Of a stretch of 64,000 bases of DNA, positions 55,532 through 64,000 are shown piece after piece. The position numbers and the translations under genes were made by a program. Source of the DNA: Bacteroidales bacterium (GTDB taxonomy: Bacteria > Bacteroidota > Bacteroidia > Bacteroidales > Marinilabiliaceae); NCBI GenBank assembly GCA_017417385.1, contig JAFPZF010000061.1, forward strand, positions 38,886-102,885, given 5' to 3'. Below the pieces are notes generated by a model. The model was given only the letters and a program-made list of their open reading frames with translations. It did not search any database and was not told where the DNA came from. How positions within the stretch are numbered: position 1 is the stretch's first letter; every line of letters starts with the position of its first letter.

Positions 55532-56893
55532 TTACATGCTCTCCTCACCCTTCCCCCTGTAGAAGTCGAATATCTTTATCTTTAGCAGCAGTTCGTACTT
55601 CGCAACTACTAGCGACGACTCGGCTTGTACCCAGTCATGCCGCGCCTCGTCCATCTCTATCCGCTGCGCCTTACCGCTCTCGAACTTGGTCCTGACCATC
55701 TTGTATGCTACCTCCGACGCCCCCGCAGCCGTCTTGCTGCTCTCATACTTGCTCTGCGCCGCGACTACGTTGTAATATGCCTGCTCTATGGCCTTCATGA
55801 GGTTCTTCTTCTCGACGCTTAGCTGTATCTCTGTCTGGGTCTTCTGGAGCTCCGCGGTCTTTATCGTGTTCCGTGTCGAGAACGCACTGAAGATTGGTAT
55901 GCTCAGCGTGAACGATACGGTCTGCGAGAAGTTGTTCTTCATCTGCTCCGCAAATGGAGCGTTCTGCCACCCGTCGGTCTTGTAGTAGTTGCTGCTCAGC
56001 CCCGCACTTAGCCGCAGGCTCGGATAATGCCCGCTCTTCGCCATCGAGATCTGTCTCTCCGCACTCTCTACTCTTAGCTCCGCAGTCCTTATCTCGGGTC
56101 GCTCCCTGACTGCCATGTCGAATACTAGCTCCGGCCTCTCTATCACCCGAAATTCGACTTCCCCGTCCGGCGAATCGACTCTGAATGTGTCCCTCGACAC
56201 TTCTAGCAGCTGGCATAGGTCGATGACGCTTAGCTCATAGTCGTTGACGGATGTGACGTACGAGACTGAGTCCTGCGCGACGACAGCCCGTGCCCTCACT
56301 ACGTCGACCTCAGACCGCCGCCCGATCTCTTTCTGACGCTCTACGAGGGTGCTCTGCGCCTTGCTCAGCTGGAGGTGCGAATGGTTGACCTGCTTTAGCT
56401 CGTCGGCCATCAGGACTCTCAGGTACGCCGATATGATGTTGAGCGTCAGCTCGTTCTCTATGTTCTTCTTCTCCTCCCTCGCTATCTCCAGGTTCACCCT
56501 GCTCAGCGCTATGTTGTTCTTCTTGTAGAAGCCTTCAAATAGCGATGCGTTCATCCCGAGGTTGAAATAGGTGTTGGACGTGTTCCTCTGTTCGTATGTG
56601 TTCGCCGATGTCAGCGCCCTGCCGAAGCCGAACGACTGACCCGCCCCACCAGAGACGGTCGGCAGTAGGCTCATCTGCGCCGTGTTTAGCGCCACCTCCC
56701 TCTGCTGCTTTGCTACTTCGTAATACTTGACTGATAAGTTGTTGTCTATCGCATAGTCTATGCACTGCCTGAGCGTCCAGCCCCTCGGCTGCGTCTCCTC
56801 TCCGCTCGCTGACCCGATGACTGTCCCTATCAGCATGAGTGTCGATAGCACTCTCGTTATGTTCAACCTGCTCTGCACTTTACTTAGCCTCAA
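55532..56893 (-). CDS. TolC-family outer-membrane channel
   Basis: 453 residues. Signal peptide (VLSTLMLIGTVIGSASG, about 15-31). Two internally similar outer-membrane-efflux halves with long helices (WTLRQCIDYAIDNNLSVKYYEVAKQQREVALNTAQMSLLPTVSG-type start; SAERQISMAKSGHYPSLRLSAG in the second). Forms the trans-envelope duct of a tripartite pump with the HlyD-like and MacB-like genes upstream. Its start overlaps the ABC ATPase stop by 14 bases. Confidence 0.92.
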   Translation of the reverse strand: MRLSKVQSRLNITRVLSTLMLIGTVIGSASGEETQPRGWTLRQCIDYAIDNNLSVKYYEVAKQQREVALNTAQMSLLPTVSGGAGQSFGFGRALTSANTYEQRNTSNTYFNLGMNASLFEGFYKKNNIALSRVNLEIAREEKKNIENELTLNIISAYLRVLMADELKQVNHSHLQLSKAQSTLVERQKEIGRRSEVDVVRARAVVAQDSVSYVTSVNDYELSVIDLCQLLEVSRDTFRVDSPDGEVEFRVIERPELVFDMAVRERPEIRTAELRVESAERQISMAKSGHYPSLRLSAGLSSNYYKTDGWQNAPFAEQMKNNFSQTVSFTLSIPIFSAFSTRNTIKTAELQKTQTEIQLSVEKKNLMKAIEQAYYNVVAAQSKYESSKTAAGASEVAYKMVRTKFESGKAQRIEMDEARHDWVQAESSLVVAKYELLLKIKIFDFYRGKGEESM

Positions 56894-57581
56894 AATAATC
56901 GTTTAGGATGCCGACGGCCTCCCCTCCCTTGTTGTCTATGTCTTTCAGTATCTGCCCGCTCTCCATGAGCAGTATCCTGCTCGAGACTTCGACTATGTGG
57001 TCGAGATTGTGGCTCGAGATGAGCATCGTCGTCCCCTTCTTCTCGTTGAACTCCTTGAGTATCCTCTTGATCTCTATCTGCGACGATGGGTCCAGGAAGT
57101 TGAACGGCTCGTCGAGTATCAGTATGTCCGGCTCCGCCAGCAGCGCCGCTATGATGCCTATCTTCTGCTTGTTGCCCGACGAGAAGTTCCTTATGTACTT
57201 CTTCTGTCCCATTATCTCCCCGTTCATGAACTTCTCGAATCTCTCGAGTCTCCTGTCCACCTCGCTCTTGTCCAGCCCCCTCACTTCGCCGTGGAAGTTG
57301 AAATACTCCTCCGGCGTCAGGAACTCTATGAGGAATCCACTGTCGACATACGCCGCTGTCACTTTCTTCCATTCCTCCCCCTTCGCTACGTTCTCCCCGT
57401 GGTTGAGGACCTCGCCCGTCGTCGCCTGATATAGGTCAAGCACTAGTCGAAACAACGTCGTCTTCCCCGCGCCGTTGTTCCCGACGAGCCCAACGGCCTC
57501 GCCCTTGCCTATGTGGAGGCTCCCTATGTTCACCGCCTCCTTCTCTCCGAACTTCTTCGTTAGTCCGTTTATCTGTAGCAT
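56880..57581 (-). CDS. ABC transporter ATP-binding protein, copy 1 (in the MacAB/TolC operon)
   Basis: 233 residues. Walker A LVGNNGAGKTT (about 33-43), signature NFSSGNKQK, Walker B DILILDEPFNF and the H-loop ISSHNLDH. It differs from copy 2 (63004-63705) at about 15 residues only, most of them near the ends. In this operon no separate membrane partner is present for it: the MacB-like permease already has its own ATPase (59890-60609). Its natural partner family is the DUF5687 protein next to copy 2. Confidence 0.94.
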   Translation of the reverse strand: MLQINGLTKKFGEKEAVNIGSLHIGKGEAVGLVGNNGAGKTTLFRLVLDLYQATTGEVLNHGENVAKGEEWKKVTAAYVDSGFLIEFLTPEEYFNFHGEVRGLDKSEVDRRLERFEKFMNGEIMGQKKYIRNFSSGNKQKIGIIAALLAEPDILILDEPFNFLDPSSQIEIKRILKEFNEKKGTTMLISSHNLDHIVEVSSRILLMESGQILKDIDNKGGEAVGILNDYFEAK

Positions 57582-57594
57582 CTTTCTGCTCTTT

Positions 57595-58662
57595 TTACTT
57601 CTCTATCTCCTTTATCCTCGTCAGCGAGTCCACCCCCGACACTATCTCTGTGTACTGCCCGTCCGAGAGACCTAGCTCTACGCACGGCCTCTTTATCTTT
57701 CCGTTCTCATCGACGGTCTCGACATATACTGTGTTGCCATTATAGTGTAGGTACTTCTCGTCTAGCGTCCAGACGCTGTCCGCCTTCGCCGTCGTTATCC
57801 GCCCCGTCGCCGAACTGCCGGAATAGACGTGTGTCTCCCCGGCACTCGTTAGATCGACTGTCGCGTATACTTTGTATGTCGTTATGCCCTTCGTCCTCGA
57901 TGCCGTTGGCGAGATGGAACTTATCGTCCCCTTCAGCACTGCCTCTGAAGATGTCGCTATGGTTATTGTCATCGGCGTCCCGACTTTTATCTTATCGACA
58001 TCGACTTCCGAGACGTCCCCCTGAAATGTCATCGACCCGAAGTCCGCTATCCTCGCTATGACGGAACCCTCGCTGTACGAGCCCCTCGCCATGACCGAGC
58101 CGCCCTCCTTTATCGGTAGCTCTATTATGGTCCCACTGTTCGTAGCATTGATGATGTTGGATATCATGTCGCTCGTCTGCTCACCCGTCACCATCGCCAG
58201 CTCCGCCGCCAGAGTCTCGTGGTTCTTCTTCATCGACGCATACTCCGCCGAGACCGACTCGAACTCCTCGTCCGACAGATACCCCTCCTCGTGTAGCGAC
58301 TTCGAACGCTCATACTGCGCCGTGACGACGTCCAGCTTCTTCTTCGAGACTTCTATGTTGTCCCTTAGCCGCCTGACTTCTATAGGGTCCTTGACGAACC
58401 TGACGGACGCCAGCGGGTCCCCCTGCCTGACTACGTCACCGACGTTTACCATCAGCCGGCTCAGGTTGCCGGATATTGACGACCGGACGTCGATGACTCT
58501 CTCCGGCTCTATGGTCCCCGAGAGCACCAGCGTCTTCTCTATGTTCCTCCGCTCCATGCTGATGGTCTCGATCTCCTCGTTCTGCTTCTCTACCGCCCGC
58601 GAGACGACGAAGCCGATTCCGAAGACTACTAAGCATAGTATTGCTATTCCTACTTTTGACAT
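57595..58662 (-). CDS. HlyD/MacA-type periplasmic adaptor
   Basis: 355 residues. An N-terminal transmembrane anchor (VGIAILCLVVFGIGFVVSRAV, about 3-23), a lipoyl-like half (IEPERVIDVRSSISGNLSRLMVNVGDVVRQGDPLASV), a long alpha-hairpin (about 90-145), the second lipoyl half, and beta-barrel and membrane-proximal domains. Links the MacB-like permease to the TolC-like channel. It starts one base after the permease stop. Confidence 0.92.
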   Translation of the reverse strand: MSKVGIAILCLVVFGIGFVVSRAVEKQNEEIETISMERRNIEKTLVLSGTIEPERVIDVRSSISGNLSRLMVNVGDVVRQGDPLASVRFVKDPIEVRRLRDNIEVSKKKLDVVTAQYERSKSLHEEGYLSDEEFESVSAEYASMKKNHETLAAELAMVTGEQTSDMISNIINATNSGTIIELPIKEGGSVMARGSYSEGSVIARIADFGSMTFQGDVSEVDVDKIKVGTPMTITIATSSEAVLKGTISSISPTASRTKGITTYKVYATVDLTSAGETHVYSGSSATGRITTAKADSVWTLDEKYLHYNGNTVYVETVDENGKIKRPCVELGLSDGQYTEIVSGVDSLTRIKEIEK

Positions 58663-58663
58663 G

Positions 58664-59893
58664 CTATTCTGATTGTAATGCGTTTATCGGATTCATTGAC
58701 GATGCTATGTGAGCCGGCCGCAGCCCCGATATCAGCCCGGCTGCGAGTATGACTATCATCGAGAACACTGTCGTCCCGGTGTCTATCAAGAGGCTCCCTA
58801 TGATGACGACATCGTCCCTCGGGATCATGTTGAGCGCCTGTAGTATTGCCCACCCCGCTATGATGCCGCAGACTCCCGCTACCATGGTGATCGCCATCCC
58901 CTCGCCCATTATCATCTTCTTTATGTCGTTCGGCGTCGCTCCCATCGCCATCCTGACGCCTATCTCCTTCGTCCGCTCCCTGATGTTCGAGACCATGATG
59001 TTGCTTATCCCGACGACGCCCCCGACAAGGGTGCTTATCCCGACGAACCACAGGAAATATCTGATCCCGCTGAAGAGCGTGTCGAACGCCTTCAACTGGT
59101 CCTCCATCGTCATGATATATACTGCCTTCTTGTCGCTCGGCTTGAATCTGTGTGCCGCCCCTATCTGCTTCTTGACCTGCTCGGATATCTTCCTGTCCTC
59201 CTTCGCCGTGTACACTAGCTGTCTGTACTCTGGCTGATTGTCGACGACTGCCATGTAGCTCTCCGACGATATTAGTACCGCCCTCTCGTCTCCCGGCGAT
59301 GTCGGCGACCCCTTGAACACCCCGACGACTTTCACCGGCATGTTGTTGATGTATATCTCCTTCCCGATGCAGTCGGTCTGCTTGAATAGGACGGTCTCGA
59401 CGTTCTTGCCTATGACTGCACATCGTCTGCCCTCCTCGAAGTCCCTCCTGTTCAGTGTCCGCCCCCTCTGTAGCCTGTACGATATGATGTGCATATAGTC
59501 CTCGTCAAATCCTCTGACCTCGAAGTTCCCGTACGTCCCCTTCGCCGAGACTGTCGTCCATGTGGATAGTAGCGGCGAGATATACTCTATGTCCGCGACG
59601 TTCTGCCTTATCTGGCTGATGTCCTCCTTGTTGAAGCGTATCTGCAATCCCTCTACACTGCCTTCTGCCGGCTCCGAGATTGTCCCAGCCTCGACTATCA
59701 CCATGCTGCTGTTGAAGTCCTCGAAGAGCTTCATGATGCCCTCCTCGAACGCATTGCCTATCCCGACGAGGATCACCATGATGAAGATGCCCCACGAGAT
59801 GCCGACGCACGACGCTATCGTCTGCTTCCCACGACCCCTGATATGCTCGTATATCTCCGCCCAGAAGTCTCCTATGCTAAATAGCCAGCTCAT
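58664..59893 (-). CDS. MacB-like ABC permease
   Basis: 409 residues. One transmembrane helix near the N terminus (about 28-50, SCVGISWGIFIMVILVGIG), a periplasmic MacB core (about 55-280) and three helices in an FtsX-type C-terminal domain (GISTLVGGVVGISNIMVSNIRERTKEIGVRMAMGAT, typical). Uses the ATPase encoded by the gene upstream (overlap ATGA). Substrate unknown. Confidence 0.93.
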   Translation of the reverse strand: MSWLFSIGDFWAEIYEHIRGRGKQTIASCVGISWGIFIMVILVGIGNAFEEGIMKLFEDFNSSMVIVEAGTISEPAEGSVEGLQIRFNKEDISQIRQNVADIEYISPLLSTWTTVSAKGTYGNFEVRGFDEDYMHIISYRLQRGRTLNRRDFEEGRRCAVIGKNVETVLFKQTDCIGKEIYINNMPVKVVGVFKGSPTSPGDERAVLISSESYMAVVDNQPEYRQLVYTAKEDRKISEQVKKQIGAAHRFKPSDKKAVYIMTMEDQLKAFDTLFSGIRYFLWFVGISTLVGGVVGISNIMVSNIRERTKEIGVRMAMGATPNDIKKMIMGEGMAITMVAGVCGIIAGWAILQALNMIPRDDVVIIGSLLIDTGTTVFSMIVILAAGLISGLRPAHIASSMNPINALQSE

Positions 59894-60609
59894 TTCATCA
59901 CTCCGTTTACTCCGAACCCTGATAGTCTGTGCTCGCTGTTGTCCTCGACCGACGAGATGACTCCGTCCTTCAGTCTGATGACTTTGTCTGTCTGATTCGC
60001 TACGCCAGATTCGTGCGTGACGACGACGACTGTCAGCCCGTCCTCCCTGTTCAGCTTGCTCAGTATGTTCATCACTTCTTCCGATGTCTGCGAGTCAAGC
60101 GCACCCGTCGGCTCGTCCGCCAATATTAGGCTTGGATTGGCTATCAGCGCCCTTGCTATCGCGACTCTTTGTCTCTGTCCTCCCGATAGCTCGTTGGGCC
60201 TGTGCTCCGCCCAGTCGAGCATCCCGAACTTCTCGAGATACTCCCGTGCCTTCGTGTTCCTCTTCTTCCTCCCGACTCCCTGATAGAAGAGCGGTAGCGC
60301 TACGTTCTCTACCGCCGTCTTGAACGGTATCAGGTTGAACGACTGGAATACGAAGCCTATCAGTCTGTTCCTGAAGTGCGCGCATTCGGCTGTCGAGAGC
60401 CCCTTGATGAGTCTCCCGTCGAGGTGATACTCCCCCTCGTCATACTCGTCGAGTATCCCCAGTATGTTCAGCAGCGTCGACTTCCCAGACCCCGACGCTC
60501 CCATGATGGAGACATATTCCCCCTTCTCTATGTCGAGGTCTATCCCCTTCAGTACGTGCAGCGGCGATGCCGAGTGGTATGTCTTGTGTAGGTTCTTTAG
60601 ATGGATCAT
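59890..60609 (-). CDS. MacB/LolD-type ABC ATPase
   Basis: 239 residues. Walker A GASGSGKSTLLNILG, Q-loop FQSFNLIPFKTAVENV, signature LSGGQRQRVAIARAL, Walker B LILADEPTGALD and the H-loop VVVTHE. This is the MacB/LolD branch, which powers FtsX-like permeases. First gene of the run ATPase-permease-adaptor-ATPase-TolC. Confidence 0.95.
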   Translation of the reverse strand: MIHLKNLHKTYHSASPLHVLKGIDLDIEKGEYVSIMGASGSGKSTLLNILGILDEYDEGEYHLDGRLIKGLSTAECAHFRNRLIGFVFQSFNLIPFKTAVENVALPLFYQGVGRKKRNTKAREYLEKFGMLDWAEHRPNELSGGQRQRVAIARALIANPSLILADEPTGALDSQTSEEVMNILSKLNREDGLTVVVVTHESGVANQTDKVIRLKDGVISSVEDNSEHRLSGFGVNGVMK

Positions 60610-60671
60610 CTTCGACTCGTCTTGTGTCGGTTTTTTAGACTGATCTTCTTCGACTCCTTTATTTTGGAAAC

Positions 60672-60687
60672 ATTTATAGAAGTTCCC
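60672..60687 (-). repeat. Tip of the gene-end hairpin repeat, after the 218-aa gene
   Basis: ATTTATAGAAGTTCCC, a few bases after the stop of the 218-aa gene. Only the tip of the repeat, as after metK. Confidence 0.6.
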
Positions 60688-60693
60688 AATCCC

Positions 60694-61350
60694 TTACTTT
60701 CCTATTTGCGGCATATTCGCCGTCGCCGACGCCATCCCCGCTATTATCAGGACGCTCAGCAACCCGTATGTATATAGGACTATCTTGCTCATCTTCCCCA
60801 TCGGCTCGTTGAGGTCCTTGCTCAGGTACCATGCGAACAATACTATGTATAGCAACTCGAAAATGTTCACTGCCGACAGTACCTGCACCATCCACATGTC
60901 CAACTTATCGACATCAAAGAACGATGCTAGCGAGAATGGTACTGTCGACAACTTCGCAATGCTCGTCGGCGGATTGAAATATACGAAGTTGATGCCAGCT
61001 GCTACTGCCTGAAGTGCCTTCGCCGTCTCCGCTACTACTGCCGCCGGGAATATCTCGAAATACTTCTTCTTCGAGACTGAGTAGAATCCCGCAAACACTA
61101 TCGTCGTCCAGAAGAATATCTTTCCCGCCTCTGCCAATACGCAGCCTATCATTATCGGGACCCACCACTTGTGCTGCTGCTCATACATTATGTCGACTAG
61201 CTCCTTCGTGTCCTTCCCCTGCTGCTGCAGCTGCTCACCATACATCATCTCCGTCACCTCTCTCGTCATGACTTTCTCGTTCGTGACCCAGTACATCAAC
61301 CCTGTGACTGCCAAAATCACTACCAGCAATGCTATTATCGACTTCTTCAT
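60694..61350 (-). CDS. Membrane protein of unknown function (218 aa)
   Basis: Five predicted transmembrane segments: about 5-22, 68-90, 98-118, 152-175 and 185-208. Between the first two lies a polar stretch (KVMTREVTEMMYGEQLQQQGKD). Not identified; a YIP1-like fold is possible but I cannot show it. It sits between the DUF5687 gene and the MacB-like operon, 25 bases from the former, so it may belong to the DUF5687 unit. Confidence 0.75.
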   Translation of the reverse strand: MKKSIIALLVVILAVTGLMYWVTNEKVMTREVTEMMYGEQLQQQGKDTKELVDIMYEQQHKWWVPIMIGCVLAEAGKIFFWTTIVFAGFYSVSKKKYFEIFPAAVVAETAKALQAVAAGINFVYFNPPTSIAKLSTVPFSLASFFDVDKLDMWMVQVLSAVNIFELLYIVLFAWYLSKDLNEPMGKMSKIVLYTYGLLSVLIIAGMASATANMPQIGK

Positions 61351-61375
61351 ATCTGTTTGTATTATTCTTGTTATT

Positions 61376-62800
61376 CTATTTTTCTCCTCTAAATCCTGCC
61401 ATGTTCCTATACCTCGTCTTCATGAACGCCCTGCTCGTGTCATCTATCAATACTCTGTGCATCGCGATGCCTGTCGCCCCAATTCCTATTAGTGTGTAGC
61501 ACAGCGTCTCCTCGTTGAGTATGTAATATCCTGCTGTCGCTATCCCTATGAATAGCAAACTCGCTATATTGCATAACACTACTCTTATGTCTATCCCTAC
61601 TGCCTTGCTCATCGACCGAAATACGTCGACTCTCTTTGATGCATATCGGTTCGATATTATCGACATGCTCCCCACGACACCGTTCGTAAATATGTATATC
61701 GAAGCTGTCAGTAGGTACTTCCCGCTTATTAGTGCGCATGCTGTCGCCGGGATTATGTCTACTATCCAGCACAGTGTGAATAGCTTCGTCAGTATCTTCT
61801 TTACGAAATCACTACTCATGGTCTGCAGCCCGTCAAAGCTGTACGACATTTGGTATAGCACTGGGTTTGTCATCCATGGTAGCGCCCCGCATGCCATCGC
61901 CCCCATCAGTATCACGTTGAATCGACATTCAACTTTTGTCAGCGCTACGTAGTAATTGAATACTCCAACAATTGTCAAGATACATCCTGATGTAATTGCC
62001 GTCTTGTTCCTGACGATGCTCGTTATCAGCAGCTTCATGTATGGAGATAATGTCCTTATGTTCCCGATCTTTGTCGTTATGCCTCCGCTCTTCTTCTCTT
62101 TCCCTCCGACGACGCTGTAAAACTCTCGCCTATATTGCATCTTCGCTATGCCTGCCGCTATTATCGGTATTATGAAGACCATGCTCGTCGCAACAGCCCT
62201 GTTCGCTATCAGCCGCCCTATGCTTTCTCCCCCTGCCTCAAACGTCCCATATACGACTCCCATCACGCAGCATGCTGCGATGACCAGCACGACGATTGAC
62301 CCTATCGACTTCAGATATCTGACGACTATGCTTATCAGTGCCGAGATGCAGAACGCCACTATCGTGTATAGTGCGACGTCTATCCCTGTTATCGCTCCGT
62401 TGTATGCTGCCTTTATTAGTATCACCCCGAAGAATGTTACGCTTATCAGGTCCGCGACAGATGGCGTTTTGCTAATTGTCGCCAGTATAATCAGCTTCCA
62501 TCTCTTTATCGGTAGCGTATGATATGGTAGTATGTCATATATCCCCGCCTTCAGTATGAATAACTGGAATACGAAGATGAACGCGAAGAACATGGCTCCG
62601 ATGTATACCGCTGCTTCCGATAGTGCCATGCCTGGCGCTATCTTGTTCATCACCTCATCTACGATGATTCCTGCCGCTCCGCAGTACACGAGGAACAACG
62701 ACCACAATATCGTCTTCCCTATGACTTTTATCATAGTCCCCTCGAAATACTGACTCCTCCGTAGACTAAGATACCTATGTCGTAGTATCTCTTTTAGCAT
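61376..62800 (-). CDS. DUF5687-like multispanning membrane protein
   Basis: 474 residues, about 12-13 transmembrane segments. The N-terminal LKEILRHRYLSLRRSQYFEGTMI and the body resemble the DUF5687 family of ABC-type membrane partners in Bacteroidota. The usual ATPase partner is encoded next to it (63004-63705, same strand, upstream). Substrate unknown. Its promoter at 62853-62882 is strong. Confidence 0.8.
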   Translation of the reverse strand: MLKEILRHRYLSLRRSQYFEGTMIKVIGKTILWSLFLVYCGAAGIIVDEVMNKIAPGMALSEAAVYIGAMFFAFIFVFQLFILKAGIYDILPYHTLPIKRWKLIILATISKTPSVADLISVTFFGVILIKAAYNGAITGIDVALYTIVAFCISALISIVVRYLKSIGSIVVLVIAACCVMGVVYGTFEAGGESIGRLIANRAVATSMVFIIPIIAAGIAKMQYRREFYSVVGGKEKKSGGITTKIGNIRTLSPYMKLLITSIVRNKTAITSGCILTIVGVFNYYVALTKVECRFNVILMGAMACGALPWMTNPVLYQMSYSFDGLQTMSSDFVKKILTKLFTLCWIVDIIPATACALISGKYLLTASIYIFTNGVVGSMSIISNRYASKRVDVFRSMSKAVGIDIRVVLCNIASLLFIGIATAGYYILNEETLCYTLIGIGATGIAMHRVLIDDTSRAFMKTRYRNMAGFRGEK

Positions 62801-62852
62801 CTCCTCCTTTGTTTCCTTTTACTCTTTCGTGTTCTACCTATCTATAACACTG

Positions 62853-62882
62853 CAAAAGTACGCCTATTTCTGAAACTAGCAA
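62853..62882 (-). promoter_or_regulatory. Promoter of the DUF5687 gene
   Basis: Minus strand: TTG at 62880-62882, 19 bases, TACTTTTG at 62853-62860. Complete consensus match, about 50 bases before the start codon. It separates this gene from the ATPase gene upstream in transcription. Confidence 0.75.
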
Positions 62883-63003
62883 GCACTTGACACAATATTT
62901 TTTTACGCTTGTTTCATTTTTTTCTTTCCTTTTATCGTCTTGCCGCACTTCCCCTTCTGTCAACAATCACGTCATCCTTACATTTTGCGCTCCTCGCCTC
63001 TTC

Positions 63004-63705
63004 TTATTTCGCCTCGAAATAATCATTCAGGATCCCGACAGCTTCACCTTCCCTATTCTCTATGTCTTTCAGTATCTGCCCGCTCTCCATGAGCAGTATC
63101 CTGCTCGAGACTTCGACTATGTGGTCGAGATTATGGCTCGAGATGAGCATCGTCGTCCCCTTCTTCTCGTTGAACTCCCTGAGTATCCGCTTTATCTCTA
63201 TCTGCGACGACGGGTCCAGGAAGTTGAAAGGCTCGTCGAGTATCAGTATGTCCGGCTCCGCCAGCAGCGCCGCTATGATGCCTATCTTCTGCTTGTTGCC
63301 GGACGAGAAGTTCCTTATGTACTTCTTCTGACCCATTATCTCCCCGTTCATGAACTTCTCGAATCTCTCAAGCCTCCTGTCTACCTCGCTCTTGTCCATC
63401 CCCCTCACTTCGCCATGGAAGTAGAAATACTCCTCCGGCGTCAAGAACTCTATCAGAAACCCGCTGTCGACGTATTCTGCCGTCACCTTCTTCCACTCCT
63501 CGCCCTTCGCCACGTTCTCCCCGTGATTCAGCACCTCTCCCGTCGTCGCCTGATACAAGTCTAAAATCAACCGGAACAACGTCGTCTTCCCCGCGCCGTT
63601 GTTCCCGACGAGCCCCACTGCCTCGCCCTTACCTATGTGGAGGTTCTCTATGTTCACCGCCTCTTTCTCTCCGAACTTCTTACTCAGATTCTTTATCTCT
63701 ATCAT
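63004..63705 (-). CDS. ABC transporter ATP-binding protein, copy 2
   Basis: 233 residues, with the same motifs as copy 1: GNNGAGKTT, NFSSGNKQK, DILILDEPFNF, ISSHNLDH. About 15 residue differences, clustered at both ends (MIEIKNLSKK against MLQINGLTKK; IENREGEA against IDNKGGEA), while the middle is nearly identical also at DNA level. Likely partner of the DUF5687 protein downstream. Confidence 0.95.
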   Translation of the reverse strand: MIEIKNLSKKFGEKEAVNIENLHIGKGEAVGLVGNNGAGKTTLFRLILDLYQATTGEVLNHGENVAKGEEWKKVTAEYVDSGFLIEFLTPEEYFYFHGEVRGMDKSEVDRRLERFEKFMNGEIMGQKKYIRNFSSGNKQKIGIIAALLAEPDILILDEPFNFLDPSSQIEIKRILREFNEKKGTTMLISSHNLDHIVEVSSRILLMESGQILKDIENREGEAVGILNDYFEAK

Positions 63706-63886
63706 GTCTTATTAGTTTTCTTGTGCGAGGTCTGATGTACCCTTTCAGACCTTCTATTATTTCTGTCTTATGCTTAAATCGCGTGTCAAATGCATGTTCC
63801 AACGGTTGTTGAATACTCATCGGTGCTTTATCCTTTGATTCAATTGTGTCCCCTGCCAGTAATCCGAGTTTTCCCGCACTTTTTAC

Positions 63887-64000
63887 CTAGAATTCCTGGT
63901 TGACGGTTTTAGGCTTAGCTGGGCGACCGACTTTTGGTGTCGCAGATTTCTTTCTTGACACGTACTGAGGGGCGCAGTTCTCCGGTATTTCTATGCCAAA
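63887..64000 (-). CDS. C-terminal end of an unidentified protein, cut by the window edge
   Basis: The last 37 codons of a frame open to the right edge, ending at TAG 63887-63889. It reads FGIEIPENCAPQYVSRKKSA and then TPKVGRPAKPKTVNQEF; the GRPAKPK piece resembles an AT-hook-like basic tail. The gene is not identifiable from this. Between it and the ATPase start (63706-63886) there is only an AGGTCTGA/TCAGACCT hairpin at 63728-63752. Confidence 0.45.
   Translation of the reverse strand, partial: FGIEIPENCAPQYVSRKKSATPKVGRPAKPKTVNQEF

Overview
The window comes from a member of the Bacteroidota, most likely order Bacteroidales. Four things support this: a type IX secretion (T9SS) core cluster (porP-gldK-gldL-gldM-gldN); promoters of the Bacteroidota kind (TTG, 19-20 bases, TAnnTTTG), several of which can be read base for base; phylum-typical families (DUF4292, DUF5687, LptE-type lipoprotein, EnvC-like LytM protein); and a surface protein with the usual Bacteroidales C-terminal GK(K/V)-IIIR-like end. 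About 85% of the genes lie on the minus strand. The plus strand is strongly pyrimidine-rich from end to end, including its own genes, which points to one replichore with the fork moving right to left.

Layout. 1-9.9 kb: the 5' 8.7 kb of a giant secreted multidomain (FN3/LamG/Ig-like) surface protein that runs off the left edge, preceded by a 401-aa secreted partner. 10-18 kb: metK and a small accessory group of unknown membrane or secreted proteins, set among repeat islands, pyrimidine tracts, REP-like palindromes and a promoter-plus-terminator unit that looks like a ~150-nt small RNA. 17.7-34 kb: housekeeping genes (uvrC, ade, mnmG, ybeY, an RsbW-like kinase, an ruvB-flippase-dut-TPR-DUF4292-envC run, a CheY-like regulator, nadA). 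34-36.7 kb: a noncoding stretch with a parS-like site and a TGTCA cluster, then an Rpn-family nuclease followed by a free-standing copy of its own C-terminal tail, then tRNA-Ser. 36.8-42.4 kb: a SpoIIE-type phosphatase, then the plus-strand operon sigma-54 activator-lptE-TPR-secG and a PspC protein. 42.4-46.3 kb: bioA, bioB and a polysaccharide deacetylase-like gene. 46.3-52.7 kb: the T9SS core, which carries an extra 69-codon mini-GldL between gldK and gldL. 52.8-55.2 kb: topA. 55.5-63.7 kb: a MacAB/TolC-like export operon that contains an extra ABC ATPase, plus a DUF5687 membrane protein with a nearly identical ATPase.

How the parts fit. The giant protein and its partner have signal peptides and are plausible clients of outer-membrane export, and the T9SS core lies 40 kb away. 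The RsbW-like kinase and the SpoIIE phosphatase are the two enzymes of a partner-switching circuit, but no antagonist protein is visible here. The most unusual items are the mini-GldL that lacks the motor glutamate and histidine, the Rpn gene with a stand-alone tail gene, and the structured hairpin repeats with compensatory base changes that sit at the 3' ends of several genes.
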